NCBI GenBank assembly: GCA_023408075.1
Contig: JAEYKW010000015.1
Span: 124,001 to 188,000 of the forward strand
Length of the DNA: 64,000 nucleotides
Source of the DNA: Bacillota bacterium
GTDB taxonomy: Bacteria > Bacillota > Clostridia > Christensenellales > SZUA-584
Reading direction: 5' to 3'
The position numbers and the translations under genes are program-made. Shown here piece after piece: positions 44,102-52,515 of this stretch (the stretch's first letter is position 1; the number at the start of each line of letters is the position of its first letter). The notes under the pieces are model-generated. The model did no database searches, was not told the DNA's origin, and saw only the letters and a program-made list of their open reading frames with translations.

Positions 44102-44914
44102 ATGAATATATTCAAAATGGAATTCAAACGCGGATTCAGATCGCTGCTGTTATGGACGGGTATCTGCGGTGTGCTGACCGCACTTTTCACGCTGCTGTAT
44201 CCGAGCATGCTGAATTCGGATATGCTCGCGCTGATGAACGCCAAGATATCTTCACTGCCGCAGGAGTTTGTGGACGCGTTTCACCTCTCGAGCCAGGACA
44301 TCACACAGCTGCCGAACTTTTTTGCGTATATGTTCCAGTTCATTTTGATGGCTGTGTGCATATACGGTTTGCTGCTCGGCCTCACCGCGCTTTCCAAAGA
44401 AGAAGGTGAAGGCACGATCGAATTTCTGTACGCCAAGCCCGTGAGCCGCGCACAGATTGTTTCGAGCAAGCTCGCAAACGCAGCCGTCAGTTTTGCATGC
44501 TTTATAGCGGTCATCAGTATTGCCGGTATGCTGGCCGGCATCAGCGTGCGCCCCGCCGGTCTTGAATTCATGGACATGGCTGCGGCGTTTAAAACGATAC
44601 TGCTCGGCGGCATGATCGCGGGCTTTACGTATCTGCTGCTCGGGTTTGCGGTCAGCGTGCTGCTGAAAAAGGCCAAGCATGCGGCACCGATGGCTGTGAT
44701 GCTGTTCTTCCTCACGTACATTCTGGGCAGCATTCCGTCGATCACGGGTGTGCTGAACTTTCTTAAATGGGTGGCACCGATGAACTATTTTCTGCCGGGC
44801 GAGGTTGTCGGGACGGGCATCGACGGAACGAATGTGCTGGTGAGCGTGCTGATTATGGGCGCGTCAGCCGCGCTGACGTATGCGCTGTACCGCAGAAGAA
44901 ACTTTTATATTTGA
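44102..44914 (+). CDS. ABC-2-type permease
   Basis: A 270-residue membrane protein with six membrane segments. It starts MNIFKMEFKRGFRSLL, a typical amphipathic entry of ABC-2 permeases, and contains ALSKEEGEGTIEFLYAKPVSRAQIV, the conserved cytoplasmic EExGT-like motif that contacts the ATPase. GGAGG precedes the ATG. Last gene of the HTH operon, followed by a hairpin and a dispersed repeat. Substrate unknown; bacteriocin or antibiotic immunity is common for this type. Confidence 0.92.
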   Translation: MNIFKMEFKRGFRSLLLWTGICGVLTALFTLLYPSMLNSDMLALMNAKISSLPQEFVDAFHLSSQDITQLPNFFAYMFQFILMAVCIYGLLLGLTALSKEEGEGTIEFLYAKPVSRAQIVSSKLANAAVSFACFIAVISIAGMLAGISVRPAGLEFMDMAAAFKTILLGGMIAGFTYLLLGFAVSVLLKKAKHAAPMAVMLFFLTYILGSIPSITGVLNFLKWVAPMNYFLPGEVVGTGIDGTNVLVSVLIMGASAALTYALYRRRNFYI

Positions 44915-45001
44915 GATATCATAACCAGATAAGAATGACTGCTGCGTGAATTGAGCTGCCTTAAGAAGGCGAAATGGAACGCATGCGTGAAAACAACCGC
45001 A

Positions 45002-45022
45002 AGAGCGCCGAGAGGGCGCTCT
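45002..45022 (+). terminator. Gene-proximal hairpin after the ABC permease, without T-run
   Basis: AGAGCGCC (45002-45009) and GGCGCTCT (45015-45022) form an 8 bp stem. The same arms recur on the other side of the adjoining repeat. Confidence 0.6.
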
Positions 45023-45161
45023 CAGGCTGCTGACAAAGTGGTTAGCGTCATTTTGAGTGAGCGTAAGCGAAGCGAAAAATCCCATGTTTAAAGCATTTTG
45101 CCATGGGATGCTCACGTCGCTTCGCTCCTCAGCATGACAAGTGGGGTTTTTCATCAAGCTG
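45023..45161. repeat. Dispersed palindromic repeat between two copies of a terminator stem
   Basis: It opens with GGCTGCTGACAAAGTGG (compare 8.15 kb). It has arms around TGAGCGTAAGCGAAGCG and CGTCGCTTCGCTCCTCAGCA, and a core CCCATGTTTAAAGCATTTTG facing CCATGGGA. Apart from this repeat, the gap 44915-45248 contains only the paired hairpins. Confidence 0.8.
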
Positions 45162-45190
45162 AGAGCGCCCGTGTTCGGCGCTCTTTTTCT
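45162..45190 (+). terminator. Terminator, distal copy with T-run
   Basis: AGAGCGCC (45162-45169) and GGCGCTCT (45177-45184) followed by TTTTT. The arms equal those at 45002-45022 while the loop differs. This should be the working terminator of the ABC operon. Confidence 0.85.
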
Positions 45191-45248
45191 TTGCCGTCCT
45201 TTCGTGTATAATGAAACGCAAGATGAAATCATTGTGAGGGCAAGGCAA

Positions 45249-45722
45249 GTGTCACAGACCAAAACCAACGCCATGCGCATTCTTGACAGCGCAGGCATCA
45301 GCTATCAGCAGCACGAATACGAGAGTGACGGCTTCATTGACGGCGTGACCGTCGCCCGCAAGGTGGGCATTCCACCCGAGAAGGTGTATAAAACGCTCGT
45401 CGCACAAGGCGCCAGCCGCGCCTATTACGTGTTTGTGATTCCTGTGGAAAAAGAACTCAATCTGAAGGCTGCCGCCAAAGCCGTCGGCGAAAAATCCGTC
45501 GAACTGATCAGGGTAGCCGATATCACCAAAATCACGGGCTACGTGCGCGGCGGGTGCTCGCCCGTCGGCATGAAAAAAACATACCGCACCGTCATTGACA
45601 GCGCATGCGAAAGCCTTGATACCGTTGTCGTGAGCGCGGGCAGGCTCGGGGTGCAGATTGAACTCTCCCCGGCCGACCTTTGCCGCGCCGTTCACTGCGA
45701 AATATCCGGCATCACGGCCTGA
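45249..45722 (+). CDS. YbaK/EbsC-type Cys-tRNA(Pro) deacylase
   Basis: A 157-residue trans-editing protein. The start MSQTKTNAMRILDSAGISYQ is the family's usual N-terminus; VFKTL-like VYKTLVAQG, the catalytic-type Lys in the AAAKAVGEKSVELI region and the YVRGGCSPVGMKK loop are all present. The start is GTG at 45249, which restores the normal family N-terminus. It hydrolyses mischarged Cys-tRNA(Pro). It stands 16 bp before the DUF815 ATPase gene, so the two are likely co-transcribed. Confidence 0.92.
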   Translation: MSQTKTNAMRILDSAGISYQQHEYESDGFIDGVTVARKVGIPPEKVYKTLVAQGASRAYYVFVIPVEKELNLKAAAKAVGEKSVELIRVADITKITGYVRGGCSPVGMKKTYRTVIDSACESLDTVVVSAGRLGVQIELSPADLCRAVHCEISGITA

Positions 45723-45738
45723 CGAAAGGAATACTGCT

Positions 45739-46926
45739 TTGACTGATATCCAACAAACCGCACTCGCTCTTCGTTCGCTCGCCATATTCCGCCGCCTGCT
45801 GGGAGACGGTGTGATAAAAAAGCTCTGTACGCTGCTGGATGCGCAGGATTTGCCCGTGCTTGAGCAGGTGTCGCGCTATGCGGACTTCACCGCCGCGCTG
45901 TATGCGTACGGCACAAATCTGACTGACCATGTCTGGTCGTGCATCGCGAGCGACGACAATATCTATATGCAAAAGCGCGCGCAGCAGCAAGCCACGGACG
46001 CCGTGCTCGACGTGTGCGTACAAAACGAGCTCGCCGTGCTGCAGGCTGCCGCGCGGCTGACGCCTTCGGATATCCGCGCCCACATCCGTTACGACGGCTT
46101 TCTGCCCGACTGGCAGACGAGCGGGACGGACTTTTCCGCCGCTTTTGCAAGCCTGATGGAAACCCTCTCGGTCACGGGCTATGGCATATTCGCGCGGCAT
46201 CATATGCTGCGCGTTAAAAATGGTGTGATCGTGCCCGTCACAAATCCCGACTCCGTCCGCCTATCGAGCCTCAAGGGCTACGAGCGCCAGAAGAAGGCCG
46301 TGACGGACAACACGCTCGCGCTGCTCAACGGCAAGCCCGCCGCCAATACGCTGCTGTACGGCGACGCAGGCACCGGCAAATCGTCCACCGTCAAGGCGCT
46401 CGCCAATGAATATTGCGGTCAGGGGCTGCGGCTCATCGAAATCAGCAAGCAGCAGATCGGCGAGATTGTGTCCATCGCCGAGCAGCTCAGCCAAAACCCG
46501 CTCAAATTCATACTGTTCATCGACGACCTCTCGTTCACGCAGCAAACCGACGAATTCAACGCGCTCAAGGCGGTGCTGGAAGGCTCGGTATCGTCGCGCG
46601 CCACCAATATTGTGATCTATGCCACGAGCAACAGGCGCCACATTGTGAAGGAGCTGTTCTCCGATCGCGAGGGCGACGACATTCACCGCAACGAGACGAT
46701 TCAGGAGCTTTCTTCTTTATCCCACCGGTTCGGGCTCACCGTCGGCTTCTTCAAGCCCGACAAAAAAGCGTATCTTGACATCGTCCATGCGCTGAAAGAT
46801 GACTATGGCATTCAAATGGACGAGGCGCTGCTTGACCTCGAGGCGGAACGTTTCGCGAGCGCCGGACGGTCGCCGCGCGTCGCGCGCCAGTTCATCGACT
46901 CGCTCAGGCGCAGCGAGCCGGTTTGA
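45739..46926 (+). CDS. DUF815 AAA-type ATPase
   Basis: The 395-residue protein has an N-terminal helical part (1-190) and an AAA-like P-loop domain: Walker A YGDAGTGKSSTVKA (about 210-222), Walker B FILFIDDLSF and sensor-like IYATSNRRHIV, closing with SPRVARQFIDSL. These match the DUF815 family. The start is TTG at 45739 with GAAAGGA upstream; the in-frame ATG at 45658 would lie inside the previous gene. Function in the family is not established. Terminator at 46.98 kb. Confidence 0.9.
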   Translation: MTDIQQTALALRSLAIFRRLLGDGVIKKLCTLLDAQDLPVLEQVSRYADFTAALYAYGTNLTDHVWSCIASDDNIYMQKRAQQQATDAVLDVCVQNELAVLQAAARLTPSDIRAHIRYDGFLPDWQTSGTDFSAAFASLMETLSVTGYGIFARHHMLRVKNGVIVPVTNPDSVRLSSLKGYERQKKAVTDNTLALLNGKPAANTLLYGDAGTGKSSTVKALANEYCGQGLRLIEISKQQIGEIVSIAEQLSQNPLKFILFIDDLSFTQQTDEFNALKAVLEGSVSSRATNIVIYATSNRRHIVKELFSDREGDDIHRNETIQELSSLSHRFGLTVGFFKPDKKAYLDIVHALKDDYGIQMDEALLDLEAERFASAGRSPRVARQFIDSLRRSEPV

Positions 46927-46981
46927 TATCGGCATTTCGCTAAGTCAATTCACAGCGCAATAGAATCGTGCCATGATTCTG

Positions 46982-47010
46982 CAAGCATGCTTTGATGCTT
47001 GTATTTTTTT
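46982..47010 (+). terminator. Terminator after the DUF815 gene
   Basis: CAAGCAT and ATGCTTG pair around a six-base loop, followed by TA and seven T residues. The remaining leader (47011-47180) before the next chemoreceptor gene is GC-rich around 47099-47155 and could fold, but it matches no riboswitch I know. Confidence 0.85.
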
Positions 47011-47180
47011 GCGTTTCAGCAAATATATCCGACACTTAACAAAAACTTTGGTTTTATTTGTCTAGGCTTGTTTATATATCTACAAAGTCATCCGGTTTTG
47101 CTGACAGCGGCCTCCGGCAGCCAAACGCGGCAGCCCGGCAACGCTTCCGCAAGCCATATGAAGAAGTTAGGGGTAACATT

Positions 47181-48785
47181 ATGAAAATAACCACTCAAGT
47201 GAAGATCGTTCTCACATGCATCATCGTCTCTGCCCTTTTTATATCGGCAGGGCTCGTCACAATGCTCAATATGGGCAGCTTTTCCGATCCGTCCGTCGCT
47301 ATGACGCTCCTTGTCCTGTCAGCCGTCGGCCTCGGTATGGCCCTGTTAACGGGCGTTATGCTCCAGAAAATCGTCAGCAGACCCATGGATAAGGTGGTCA
47401 AGCAGCTGAAGGCCATGGCCACAGGCGAGAGCACGGACGAGCTCAGTACGAAAGGGTTTACCGGCACGTTTAAAACCGTTGCCGAATACCTCAATGACGT
47501 TCGCAGGGCGCTTTATGAGCTGCTGGATGACAGCCATACACTCGCTGAACAGGCCATTACCGGCAACCTCTCCGCCCGCATCGACACATCCAAACATCTG
47601 GGTCTGTACGGGGACGTGATGGCGGGCCTTAACCAAATCATCGACGCCGTGGTCGCACCGGTCCAGGAATCCGCTGCCGTCATCAACGAAATGGCCAACG
47701 GCAATATTGACGTGAGCGTGACCGGAGATTATCAAGGCGACCATGCGGTGATTAAGGAATCGCTCAATTCATTCACCAGCCAGCTTAAGCAAATCATGAC
47801 GGATATCTCGCGCGTGCTCGGCGAAATGTCGGACGGGCATCTTGATGTCCATCCTTCCTTTGAATACATGGGCGGCTTTGGCACACTTAATCAATCGATG
47901 GAAAGCATACTTAAGTCACTGAATGGGATCATGACGGATGTCAGCGCCGCAGCCGATCAGGTGGCGACAGGCATCAGGCAGGTTTCGGACGGCAGTCAGG
48001 CCGTGTCGATGGGTGCGACAGAACAGGCCAGCGCGATTGAGGAGCTGACAGCCACCGTCTCGGGGATTGCGCAGCAGACACGGCAAAACGCCGACAACGC
48101 GACATTGGCCAACCGGCTGACGCTGGATGCAAAATCGAGCGCGGCGCAGGGCAATGAACTGATGAAATCCATGCAGCAGGCGATGGCGGAAATCAACGAG
48201 GCATCGGCAAATATCAGCAAAATCATAAAAGTGATCGATGAAATTGCGTTCCAGACGAACATTCTGGCCTTGAACGCGGCGGTCGAAGCGGCGCGCGCGG
48301 GCATTCATGGCAAGGGCTTTGCGGTGGTTGCCGATGAGGTGCGCAGCCTCGCGGCCAAGAGCGCGGATGCAGCCAAGCAGACCACCGAGCTCATAGAAGG
48401 GTCTGTCCGGAAAACCGAAGCGGGCACAAAAATCGCGGACGACACAGCCTCCGCACTCGCGGATATTCTGAGCAGCGTAGATAAAGCGGCTGTGCTTGTG
48501 GAAAATATCGCGTCGGCATCGAATGAGCAGGCTTCCGCGATCGTGCAGGTGAACAGAGGCCTCGAACAGATGAATCAGGTGGTGCAGACCAATTCGGCAA
48601 CGTCCGAGGAGCAGGCTGCAGCGTCTGAGGAGCTTACCGCACAGGCGGAAATGCTGAAAAGCGTGGTCGGACAGTTCCGTCTGACATCCGGCGGCACGGC
48701 GAAAACACCGGCACCGGCGTTGCGCGGTTCGGCCCCGCGTGACGCGCAAATTCTGCTCGGCGAATCGGACTTCGGCAAATACTGA
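47181..48785 (+). CDS. Methyl-accepting chemotaxis protein without an extracellular sensory domain
   Basis: A 534-residue receptor with two membrane helices (about 8-30 and 40-62) joined by only about ten residues, so there is no outside ligand domain. Several HAMP-like segments follow (MDKVVKQLKAMATGE, NEMANGNIDVSVTGDYQG, LGEMSDGHLDVHPSFEY), then a full signalling domain with the conserved hairpin IDEIAFQTNILALNAAVEAA. The C-terminus lacks a CheR-tethering pentapeptide. It may sense membrane state, energy or pass on signals from partners. Start ATG at 47181 with TAGGGG upstream; an upstream in-frame ATG is poorly supported. Confidence 0.93.
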   Translation: MKITTQVKIVLTCIIVSALFISAGLVTMLNMGSFSDPSVAMTLLVLSAVGLGMALLTGVMLQKIVSRPMDKVVKQLKAMATGESTDELSTKGFTGTFKTVAEYLNDVRRALYELLDDSHTLAEQAITGNLSARIDTSKHLGLYGDVMAGLNQIIDAVVAPVQESAAVINEMANGNIDVSVTGDYQGDHAVIKESLNSFTSQLKQIMTDISRVLGEMSDGHLDVHPSFEYMGGFGTLNQSMESILKSLNGIMTDVSAAADQVATGIRQVSDGSQAVSMGATEQASAIEELTATVSGIAQQTRQNADNATLANRLTLDAKSSAAQGNELMKSMQQAMAEINEASANISKIIKVIDEIAFQTNILALNAAVEAARAGIHGKGFAVVADEVRSLAAKSADAAKQTTELIEGSVRKTEAGTKIADDTASALADILSSVDKAAVLVENIASASNEQASAIVQVNRGLEQMNQVVQTNSATSEEQAAASEELTAQAEMLKSVVGQFRLTSGGTAKTPAPALRGSAPRDAQILLGESDFGKY

Positions 48786-48817
48786 GCGCCAAGGTTATCG
48801 TCCATATTAAGCAATTT

Positions 48818-48870
48818 TGAGGAGCGCCTTCAACGATCTACGGAGATATGGGAAGGGGCTCCTTTTTCAA
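48818..48870 (+). terminator. Terminator after the chemoreceptor gene
   Basis: GGAGCGCCTTC and GAAGGGGCTCC pair with one mismatch around a loop of about 21 bases, followed by TTTTT. It lies about 35 bp after the stop codon. Confidence 0.7.
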
Positions 48871-49128
48871 TGTGCATTTGCCCAATGAGCCGCATGCTCC
48901 GAAAGAAGATACCGATGCGGCTGCTTCCGGCTATGGCGACGTATTAAAAAAGCGCCTGCAAGACGCTTCATGAAAATATGCATGCGGCCAACACTTCGCA
49001 AGCCTTGACAGACTGTGCCATTTAGATGCTTCGGGTTTTTGTCGCAATCTTTCAATGAAGCCGCACCGATCTTGAGCAATCCGCAGCTGCAGGACAGCAT
49101 GGCGCATTTTTTGCAGTCTCTTTCTTAA
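48834..49128 (+). pseudogene. Possible decayed coding remnant (kinase-like tail), weak
   Basis: A short frame from about 48849 reads MGRGSFFNVHLPNEPHA, which resembles the last strand of a histidine-kinase ATPase domain (G-x-GS-x-F-x-V-x-LP). It runs into frame breaks near 48975. A further open stretch ending SMAHFLQSLS (stop near 49128) follows in another frame. This fills the gap 48786-49139, which has no intact gene. The start overlaps the terminator hairpin, so chance similarity is quite possible. Confidence 0.3.
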
Positions 49129-49139
49129 CAATCAAAATG

Positions 49140-50726
49140 CTACTTCGATCTGTTTTTGAGTATCCTCACAATAAGCCATAAGGTCATAACGAACGAAACC
49201 GCGTACCCCAGCACACCGAGCAGCGGTATGCCGAGGACTTTTGGCGTCATGTCCGTGGTGCAGAGTATGCTCGACCCGACGACGATCGCCGCGTTGAGCA
49301 TACAAACGATGATCCGGTTGACGATTTTGTCGAGCCGGTTCAGATGGCCTTCCGAGCCCACGAATTCCACGTTGAGCTTCGCCTGCCCTCTTGATGCCAT
49401 TTTCAGCAGGTCCGTCATCTGCCCCGGTATATCGGCCGCGCGCTTGCTGAACGTATAGAGCGCGCGGCCCGCGTGGCGCAGTTCGCGCCTGATGTTCGTT
49501 TCGCTGAAAATACTGCCCGACATATGTGAGCCGACAATCTGCAGGAAATTCGTCTCGGGATTGATTCTTGACAGCACGCCTTCAATCGTTATGATGCCGC
49601 GCGCGAGCATCGCCACCCCGGACGGCAGCATAATGCCGTGCGTCTGCGCAAGCCGCAGCATCTCCGTGATAAACTGCCCCGCGTCAAGATTCCCCAAATC
49701 CATCGACGCATACTTGCCGAGCATGTCCGCAACATCGGCATAAAGCCGGTTGTGGTTGATCTCGCCGCGGCAGTGCCCGAGCAGCAGCAGTGTGTCTTTG
49801 AGCGTGTAGACGTCGTTCTCCACAGCAGCGACCACCGCGTCTTTAAACAGCTGCCGATGCCGCGACGACAGCCGGCCCACCATGCCAAGGTCGATCCAGA
49901 CGATCTTGCCGTCGCGTATGCGGATATTGCCCGGGTGCGGGTCGGCGTGAAAGAAGCCGTCGTCCACCACCTGTTTGACAAAATTGGCGGACAGCTTTTC
50001 GCTGATTTCCTGCGCGTCGTACCCGTTTTCTTTGAGCAAAGCCGCATCGTCGATCTGTATGCCGTCGATGAGCTCCATCACGAGCACCTTGTGCGTGGTC
50101 AACTCATTTTCTACCTCGGGAAACGCAATATAAGCGATGTCCGCGTTGCACTCGGCGAACTCACGGATGTGCGCCGCTTCAAGCAGAAAATCCATCTCCT
50201 GCTGCGCGACCGTCCACATCTCGCCGATCACCGAATGCAGATCGACCACATTGCCCGTATGGCCGATAATTTTCACAATGCCCGATGCCTTGCGCAGCAG
50301 CTTAACATCCATCGCCATCATTTCATAAATGCCGGGCCGCTGCACCTTGATCACGACATCCTTGCCGTTTTTGAGCCGGGCTTTGTGCACCTGAGCGATG
50401 GACGCGCTGCCGTAAGCCTCCTCGTCGATATGCGAAAAGTGCTTGTCGGGCGCGTCGCCGAATTCGGCTTCGAGCACGCTCCGCACCGTGGCAAACGGCA
50501 TCGGCTTCACTTCGGTGCGTAGTTTAATAAGCTCGTCGCAGTATTCGGACGGGATCATATCCGGTCGCATCGACATGATCTGCCCGAGCTTGATAAAGGT
50601 GGGCCCTAAGTCCTCCAGAATCTGCCGCAGCTTCTCGGGCGTCAGGCCTTTGATGAGATCGTAACGCCGAAGCACCTTTAATATGTCTTTAAAACGCGCC
50701 GCTGCCGTGGCGTTATTTTTCGGCAT
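49140..50726 (-). CDS. UbiB/ABC1/AarF-family atypical kinase
   Basis: The 528-residue protein has the UbiB-family landmarks: the family's KxGQ motif in FIKLGQIMSMRPDMIPSEY (about 44-62), an alanine-rich nucleotide loop region (EEAYGSASIAQVHKA), catalytic-type HADPHPGNIRI and metal-binding WIDLGMVG. Two C-terminal membrane helices (about 465-520) anchor it. Such proteins are ATPases needed for isoprenoid-quinone or lipid metabolism in other bacteria; no quinone genes are near. It overlaps the phasin-like gene by 14 bp, so the two are translated together. Confidence 0.92.
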   Translation of the reverse strand: MPKNNATAAARFKDILKVLRRYDLIKGLTPEKLRQILEDLGPTFIKLGQIMSMRPDMIPSEYCDELIKLRTEVKPMPFATVRSVLEAEFGDAPDKHFSHIDEEAYGSASIAQVHKARLKNGKDVVIKVQRPGIYEMMAMDVKLLRKASGIVKIIGHTGNVVDLHSVIGEMWTVAQQEMDFLLEAAHIREFAECNADIAYIAFPEVENELTTHKVLVMELIDGIQIDDAALLKENGYDAQEISEKLSANFVKQVVDDGFFHADPHPGNIRIRDGKIVWIDLGMVGRLSSRHRQLFKDAVVAAVENDVYTLKDTLLLLGHCRGEINHNRLYADVADMLGKYASMDLGNLDAGQFITEMLRLAQTHGIMLPSGVAMLARGIITIEGVLSRINPETNFLQIVGSHMSGSIFSETNIRRELRHAGRALYTFSKRAADIPGQMTDLLKMASRGQAKLNVEFVGSEGHLNRLDKIVNRIIVCMLNAAIVVGSSILCTTDMTPKVLGIPLLGVLGYAVSFVMTLWLIVRILKNRSK

Positions 50727-51024
50727 CCGGCTTTTCCAAATCGGCCAGCTTTGCCTTTAAGGCAGCAATCTCTTCCCCGCTCATCTTGTCAAGGTTATCG
50801 ATCACCGCTTCCACGGCGAGCTTGCTTTTGGATATGGTTTCTTTGACCCTTTCCTTGGCTTTATGCTTCAACTCTTCATTGAGCACCTTGCCCTGCTCCA
50901 CTGTGATTTCACCCTTTTTTATGAGCTTATCGACTATCTGCTGGGTTTTCTCCGCCGTGACCGCCATAGCCCCGATCCCCGCGAGCAGCACCTCTTTCAA
51001 ATCCTCTCCGATACTGTTCTGCAT
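50713..51024 (-). CDS. Phasin-like small coiled-coil protein
   Basis: A 103-residue helical protein. After MQNSIGEDLKEVLLAGIGAMAV it is a heptad-rich helix full of Lys/Glu (VDKLIKKGEITVEQGKVLNE), as in the phasin/PhaF-like superfamily. ATG at 51024 with AAAGGAG at proper distance is preferred over a GTG inside that ribosome site. It is encoded with a UbiB-family kinase, and the two genes overlap. No polyester (PHA) genes are visible, so binding to membranes or to the kinase is a more likely role than granule coating. Confidence 0.82.
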   Translation of the reverse strand: MQNSIGEDLKEVLLAGIGAMAVTAEKTQQIVDKLIKKGEITVEQGKVLNEELKHKAKERVKETISKSKLAVEAVIDNLDKMSGEEIAALKAKLADLEKPDAEK

Positions 51025-51149
51025 GAAATTCACTCCTTTCGTATTGGCTTTCGCCTGTTTCCAATACTATCCTTACTTCGGTATTATATCATATATTCGT
51101 TCGAAAAAATCGCGAAGAAAAGAGAATAATCAAACGGCGCCTGCTCACA

Positions 51150-51409
51150 GTTCCTGTTGTCATACCGAGCGGAGTGTTAACGCAGCAAGGTATCCCATGG
51201 CTTATCGCTCTTGGCCGTGGGACCCTTCGCTGCTCTCAGGGTGACATATGCTGCTGCCTGCTCACAGTTCCTGTTGTCATGCCGAGCGTAGCGTCAGCGT
51301 AGTGAAGCATCCCATGGTTTAATGCTCTGACTCATGATGACTTATCGCTCTTAACCATGGGACCCTTCGCTTACACTCAGGGTGACACATGTTTCTGCCT
51401 GCTCACGGT
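51150..51409. repeat. Palindromic repeat array, left part (two complete units)
   Basis: Units start at about 51153 and 51272. Arms read GTCATGCCGAGCG..., GCATCCCATGG, then CCATGGGACCCTTCGCT and CTCAGGGTGACA, with the spacer TGCCTGCTCACAGTTCC between units. The first unit has drifted (GTCATACCGAGCG). Together with the split unit and the right part this is an array of about eight units with a period near 120 bp. The gap between the phasin-like gene and 51510 contains only this array. Confidence 0.88.
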
Positions 51410-51905
51410 CCTTTTGTCATGCTGAACGCCGCGTTAGCGTAGTGAAGCATCCCATGGTTTAATGCTCTTTGTTCTAAAAACGCATCGTATCTTTTTAGTA
51501 TTTACTGAATCTATCGATCTTCCCAATCAACTGCTAGATTACGCCACTCAGGATTTATGCTATTGATAAGCGCTTCTTTTTTATTCCGCGTCCAACCCTT
51601 TATCTGCTTTTCCCGCGCTATTGCAGCTTTTACGTCATCTGTTGTTTCATAATAAACAAGTTTATGGACGTTATACTTTGCTGAAAAGCCCTCATTTAAG
51701 TCGTTCACATGTTCATATAGCCTTCTTTGAAGACTGTTGGTCACCCCGGTATACAGAACTTTGTTATACTCGCTTGTCAGCATATAGACATAGTACATAA
51801 CTTAAATCTCCATTTTCCTTTGACAGATTCCAATATCGCGGCTTTATCGCATTTTGACATGGGACCCTTCGCTACTCTCAGGGTGACATATGCGGCTGTC
51901 TGCTC
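51410..51905. mobile_element. Repeat unit split at its loop by a GIY-YIG nuclease gene (putative nuclease-bearing element)
   Basis: Left arm: TTTTGTCATGCTGAACG (from 51411) to GAAGCATCCCATGG (ends 51457). Right arm: CATGGGACCCTTCGCT (from 51858) to CTCAGGGTGACA (ends about 51888). These are the two halves of the unit found complete elsewhere in the array; here the nuclease gene (51511-51798, opposite strand) lies between them with about 55 bp on each side. ATCGCATTTTGACATGGGAC next to the right arm is found again in the intact unit at 52031-52150. The arms are imperfect inverted repeats, as expected for ends of a mobile element. Naming it mobile is an inference. Confidence 0.6.
51511..51798 (-). 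CDS. GIY-YIG nuclease-family protein (small, UPF0213-like)
   Basis: A 95-residue single-domain nuclease. YYVYMLT and LYTGVTN represent the GIY and YIG motifs, followed by Arg in LQRRLYEH and the metal-binding Glu in AIAREKQIKGW; all catalytic positions are kept. It ends NPEWRNLAVDWEDR, as usual for this subgroup. GGAG precedes the ATG. It has no other domain and no gene neighbour of its own; it lies inside a unit of a palindromic repeat array. Cutting at hairpins of these repeats, and so spreading them, is an attractive idea but untested. Confidence 0.93.
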   Translation of the reverse strand: MYYVYMLTSEYNKVLYTGVTNSLQRRLYEHVNDLNEGFSAKYNVHKLVYYETTDDVKAAIAREKQIKGWTRNKKEALINSINPEWRNLAVDWEDR

Positions 51906-52515
51906 ATAGGTCCTTTTGTCATGCTGAACGCAGCGTCAGCGGAGTGAAGCATCCCACGGCTTACCGCTCTTGGCCGTGGGGCCCTTCGCTACTCTCAGGG
52001 TGACATATGTTGCTGCCTGCTCACGGTTCCTTTTGTCATGCTGAACGCAGCATCAGCGGAGTGAAGCATCCCATGGCTTAACGTTCAGAGCCATAAAGAT
52101 TCATCGCATTTTGACATGGGACCCTTCGCTGCTCTCAGGGTGACACATGCGGCTGCCTGCTCACAGTTCCTTTTGTCATGCTGAACGCAGCGTTAGCGCA
52201 GTGAAGCATCCCACAGTTTACCGCTCTTGGCCGCGGGACCCTTCGCTGCTCTCAGGGTGACATATGCTGCTGCCTGCTCATAGTTCCTGTTGTCATGCTG
52301 AACGAAGTGTTAACGGAGCGAAGCATCCACGGCTTACCGCTCTTGGCCGTGGGACCCTTCGCTGCTCTCAGGGTGACATATGCGGCTTCCTGCTCACAGT
52401 TCCTTTTGTCATGCTGAACGCCGCGTCAGCGGAGTGAAGCATCCCACGGCTTACCGCTCTTGGCCGTGGGACCCTTCGCTGCTCTCAGGGTGACACATGC
52501 GGCTGCCTGCTCACA
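51906..52515. repeat. Palindromic repeat array, right part (five units)
   Basis: Units start at about 51912, 52031, 52171, 52289 and 52402. Each has TTTTGTCATGCTGAACG, a variable GCG(T/C)(T/C)AGCG stretch, GAAGCATCCCA, a loop with CTTACCGCTCTTGGCCGT or a variant, GGGACCCTTCGCTGCTCTC, AGGGTGACA and the linker GCTGCCTGCTCA. The last unit runs into the 3' end of the acetyltransferase gene, whose final residues are written by repeat sequence. No other gene is visible in 51799-52484. Confidence 0.9.

Noticed and set aside
47099..47180. Riboswitch (cyclic di-GMP type) before the chemoreceptor gene
   Set aside because: The GC-rich leader can fold, but the conserved bases of c-di-GMP-I and -II riboswitches are not present.
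51150..52515. CRISPR array
   Set aside because: Units are about 120 bp, palindromic and without unique spacers of constant length, and no cas genes are present.
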